Below, in pieces: positions 14,590-16,700 of a stretch of 16,700 nt of DNA; within the stretch, counting starts at the first letter, position 1, and every line of letters begins with the position of its first letter. The notes below the pieces were generated by a model. That model saw only the letters and a program-made list of their open reading frames with translations, was not told where the DNA came from and made no database searches. The position numbers and the translations under genes are program-made. The DNA is from Chitinophagaceae bacterium (GTDB lineage Bacteria > Bacteroidota > Bacteroidia > Chitinophagales > Chitinophagaceae), in contig CANJDY010000019.1 of NCBI GenBank assembly GCA_947472635.1, forward strand, positions 1 through 16,700, written 5' to 3'.

Positions 14590-16700
14590 ATGATTGTCTA
14601 TTTGAAACATGTTATTTATTTTAGAAAGGGCTTTTTTCGCATTGCCTTTTTATTGAATTTGTTTGGATGTTTTGTTTTGCCGATATCTGCTCAAAAACTT
14701 TGGCATGGTAAAGAAAGAACAATTCATTATCAGCCTGACGGCAAGGATTTTGTTTGCCTTAATGGCAAGCAACGCTTCAATCGGGCATTGTATGGAACTA
14801 ACACAGCCTTTAGGGTAGAGGCTGGGGATCTACCTGAATTTGCAATGTATATGCCGGGGATGGGGGGTAATGTAAAATTCGGCCTTTCGGAAAATGATAG
14901 CAGTAAATGGCTAATCAATGCCGATAAGATAATAGCGCGTTATAGCCCAGGCAGAATGTTGTACGAGATTGAAGATAAAATGCTGGGGAGGGGGAAATTA
15001 AAGATTGTTGTTCTTGCAATGGGTGATGCGGAGGGTATTGTTATCAAACTTCATTTTGAAAATGCGTCACCTACAGTAAAATTAATCTGTGCCTATGGAG
15101 GTGCTTCCGGAAAAAAATTCAGCCGAGATGGTGATATGGGTCCTGATCCAGAAAGTAGTTTTTATTTGAAGCCAACCTATTGCACAGATAATATTTACAA
15201 GATTAGTGCTAATCAATTTAAACTTCAATATGGTACTGGAGTACAAGCTGAATGGGATCCTTATGTAAATAAAAATGTAGCCTCCGACACAGTAAAGCCG
15301 GTAAAGATTGGTAAAGAACAAAATATTGTTGGAGTTTTCCCTATATCAATGTCTTTACAAGTGGCGGATGCAAATCAGCAATCTTCCCCTAATCAGTTAT
15401 ATCAATCGAAACAATCCAATGTTCCAGTTATCGTGGGTAGTATGGATATTAGTAGTAGTGAACCTTATTTTTTTGTTATTAAAAATGAGGGGAGTGGTCA
15501 ATCGTTCACTTATGCAGCATCCCCTCAAATTTTCAGTAATGCAGAAAAAGCTCGTGTAAATATTGCCGAAAGGGTAACTGTAGTTACACCTGATAAATAC
15601 ATCAATACCTTAGGAGGCGTGTTGGCTACTGCAGCTGACGCGATTTGGGAAAGTCCTTCGTATATGCATGGTTCAATCGGTTGGAGAATGCGTCTCAATG
15701 GATGGCGGGGCCCTTACGTTGCCGATGTATTAAGTTGGCATGATCGTGCCCAATCACATTTTAAAGCCTATTCACTTTCTCAGGTTACTGCTCCTTTGAA
15801 TGGACCTGTGATAATGGATTCCTCCTTACACCTCGCAAGGTCATTAGAAAAAATGGGGACTTCAATTTTTAGTAGTGGATACATTAGTCGAAATCCATCT
15901 GGCGATTTTCGACCACATCATTACGATATGAACTTAGTTTATATAGATGCGCTGCTTCGACATTTTAAGTGGACAGGCGATGTCACATTTGCCAAAGAAA
16001 TGTGGCCCACCATCAAACGGCATCTTACGTGGGAAAAAAGAAATTTTGATTCGGATGGGGATGGTTTGTATGACGCCTACGCAGCCATTTGGGCTAGTGA
16101 TGCATTGCAATACAGTGGTGGAAGTGTTACTCATTCTTCTGCATATAACTACAAAGCCAATAAAGAAGCAGCTGTAATCGCAAGGTTGATAGGAGAAGAT
16201 GGCAGCCTTTACGAAGCAGAAGCTGTTAAAATATTAAAAGCTATCAATACCACTCTCTGGATGCCAATAGCAGGCAGCTATGCAGAGTACAAGGATTTGT
16301 TGGGTAATCAATTACTGCACCCTAGTGCGGCAGTTTGGACTATTTACCACGCCATTGATAGTGATGTGCCCGATCCGTTCCAAGCATACCAGAGTGCGCG
16401 TTATATTGATAATTTTATTCCTCATATTCCTGTAATGGCTAAAGGGTTGGATAGCAGTTTTTATACTATAAGTACCAGTAAATGGATGCCATATGATTGG
16501 AGTTTGAATAATGTGGTAACAGCAGAGGTAATGCATACGGCCCTTGCCAATTGGCAGGCAGGCCAAAATGAAAAGGGTTTCAATTTGTTCAAAAGCGAAT
16601 TGTTGTCAACCATGTATCTTGGTGGAAGCCCGGGTAATATTGGACAAATATCCTATTATGATGCAGCTCGTGGTGAAGCTTACCGCGATTTTGCTGATCC
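14590..16700 (+). CDS. DUF4450-domain protein, putative (alpha/alpha)6-barrel glycosidase (3' end outside window)
   Basis: An ATG at 14590 opens a frame with no stop through the window end: 703 complete codons. The signal peptide ends ISA before Gln35. The next part matches my memory of DUF4450: LWHGKERTIHYQPDGKDFVC, LNGKQRFNRALYGTNTAFRV and the Pro-Gly-Met-Gly-Gly-Asn motif, within a beta-rich domain of about 36-330. From about 345 the protein is helix-rich: MHGSIGWRMRLNGWRGPYV, LSWHDRAQSHF, YDMNLVYIDALLRHFKWTGD, then DSDGDGLYDAYAAIWASDAL (487-506) and a Tyr/Asn-rich stretch. That order resembles six-hairpin glycosidases such as GH78, GH63 and GH116, where an acidic residue near a D-x-D-G-D-G segment often matters. 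I know of no proven activity. Its place after GH2 suggests a glycosidase or lyase acting on the same pectic glycan. Cys27 lies in LFGC, but hydrophobic residues continue past it, so a lipoprotein is unlikely. Confidence 0.82.
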   Translation, partial: MIVYLKHVIYFRKGFFRIAFLLNLFGCFVLPISAQKLWHGKERTIHYQPDGKDFVCLNGKQRFNRALYGTNTAFRVEAGDLPEFAMYMPGMGGNVKFGLSENDSSKWLINADKIIARYSPGRMLYEIEDKMLGRGKLKIVVLAMGDAEGIVIKLHFENASPTVKLICAYGGASGKKFSRDGDMGPDPESSFYLKPTYCTDNIYKISANQFKLQYGTGVQAEWDPYVNKNVASDTVKPVKIGKEQNIVGVFPISMSLQVADANQQSSPNQLYQSKQSNVPVIVGSMDISSSEPYFFVIKNEGSGQSFTYAASPQIFSNAEKARVNIAERVTVVTPDKYINTLGGVLATAADAIWESPSYMHGSIGWRMRLNGWRGPYVADVLSWHDRAQSHFKAYSLSQVTAPLNGPVIMDSSLHLARSLEKMGTSIFSSGYISRNPSGDFRPHHYDMNLVYIDALLRHFKWTGDVTFAKEMWPTIKRHLTWEKRNFDSDGDGLYDAYAAIWASDALQYSGGSVTHSSAYNYKANKEAAVIARLIGEDGSLYEAEAVKILKAINTTLWMPIAGSYAEYKDLLGNQLLHPSAAVWTIYHAIDSDVPDPFQAYQSARYIDNFIPHIPVMAKGLDSSFYTISTSKWMPYDWSLNNVVTAEVMHTALANWQAGQNEKGFNLFKSELLSTMYLGGSPGNIGQISYYDAARGEAYRDFAD

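Noticed and set aside
14659..14672. LFGC as a lipobox in the DUF4450 protein
   Set aside because: Phe at the -2 position is atypical, hydrophobic residues continue after the Cys, and a good signal peptidase I site follows at ISA/Q.
15308..15559. 83-codon + strand open frame
   Set aside because: It is inside the DUF4450 frame, which stays open from 14590 to the window end with recognisable motifs.
1..16700. CRISPR array, tRNA, rRNA, insertion sequence or phage attachment site
   Set aside because: No regularly spaced repeats, cloverleaf-like segments, transposase-like proteins or terminal inverted repeats were found on either strand.

Overview
The window is a run of carbohydrate-active genes, all on the + strand, from a Bacteroidota bacterium. 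A soil or aquatic Chitinophagaceae- or Sphingobacteriaceae-like genome is my best guess, but the sequence does not fix the genus. Three things point to Bacteroidota: a SusD-type glycan-binding lipoprotein gene at the left edge, the polysaccharide-utilisation-locus (PUL) layout, and secreted proteins whose signal peptides nearly all end in Ala followed by Gln. The DNA is AT-rich. I see no tRNA, rRNA, insertion sequence, phage gene or CRISPR array.

Layout. Positions 1-1101 hold the 3' part of a susD-like gene; its susC partner is presumably just upstream. A strong tandem-hairpin terminator (1113-1187) closes that unit. After a gap of about 150 bp a second block starts: GH105 unsaturated rhamnogalacturonyl hydrolase (1337-2701), CE12-type rhamnogalacturonan acetylesterase (2715-4058), PL22-type oligogalacturonate lyase-like propeller (4230-5474), GH106 alpha-L-rhamnosidase-like protein (5541-8369), small secreted NTF2/DUF4440-like protein (8418-8849), second divergent PL22-like propeller (8954-10351) and GH43/GH117-like five-bladed propeller hydrolase (10383-11384). 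A 221-bp gap with nested inverted repeats follows, then a GH2 beta-galactosidase-like enzyme (11606-14470), a 119-bp gap with an imperfect hairpin, and a DUF4450 protein (14590 to beyond the window end).

How the genes fit together. The combination fits late-stage breakdown of acetylated rhamnogalacturonan, most likely the RG-I of pectin. SusC/D would import oligosaccharides. CE12 would deacetylate them, GH2 and the GH43-like enzyme would trim side-chain sugars, GH106 would release rhamnose, and GH105 and PL22 would handle unsaturated or galacturonate-containing ends. Every enzyme has a plain signal peptidase I signal and no convincing lipobox, which suggests a periplasmic set. No endo-acting rhamnogalacturonan lyase (PL9/PL11), GH28, regulator or SusC lies inside the window, so the locus continues on one or both sides.

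The least explained parts are the DUF4450 protein, which looks like an uncharacterised (alpha/alpha)6-type glycosidase, the second PL22-like propeller with a rearranged active-site motif set, and the small secreted NTF2-like protein between the enzymes.
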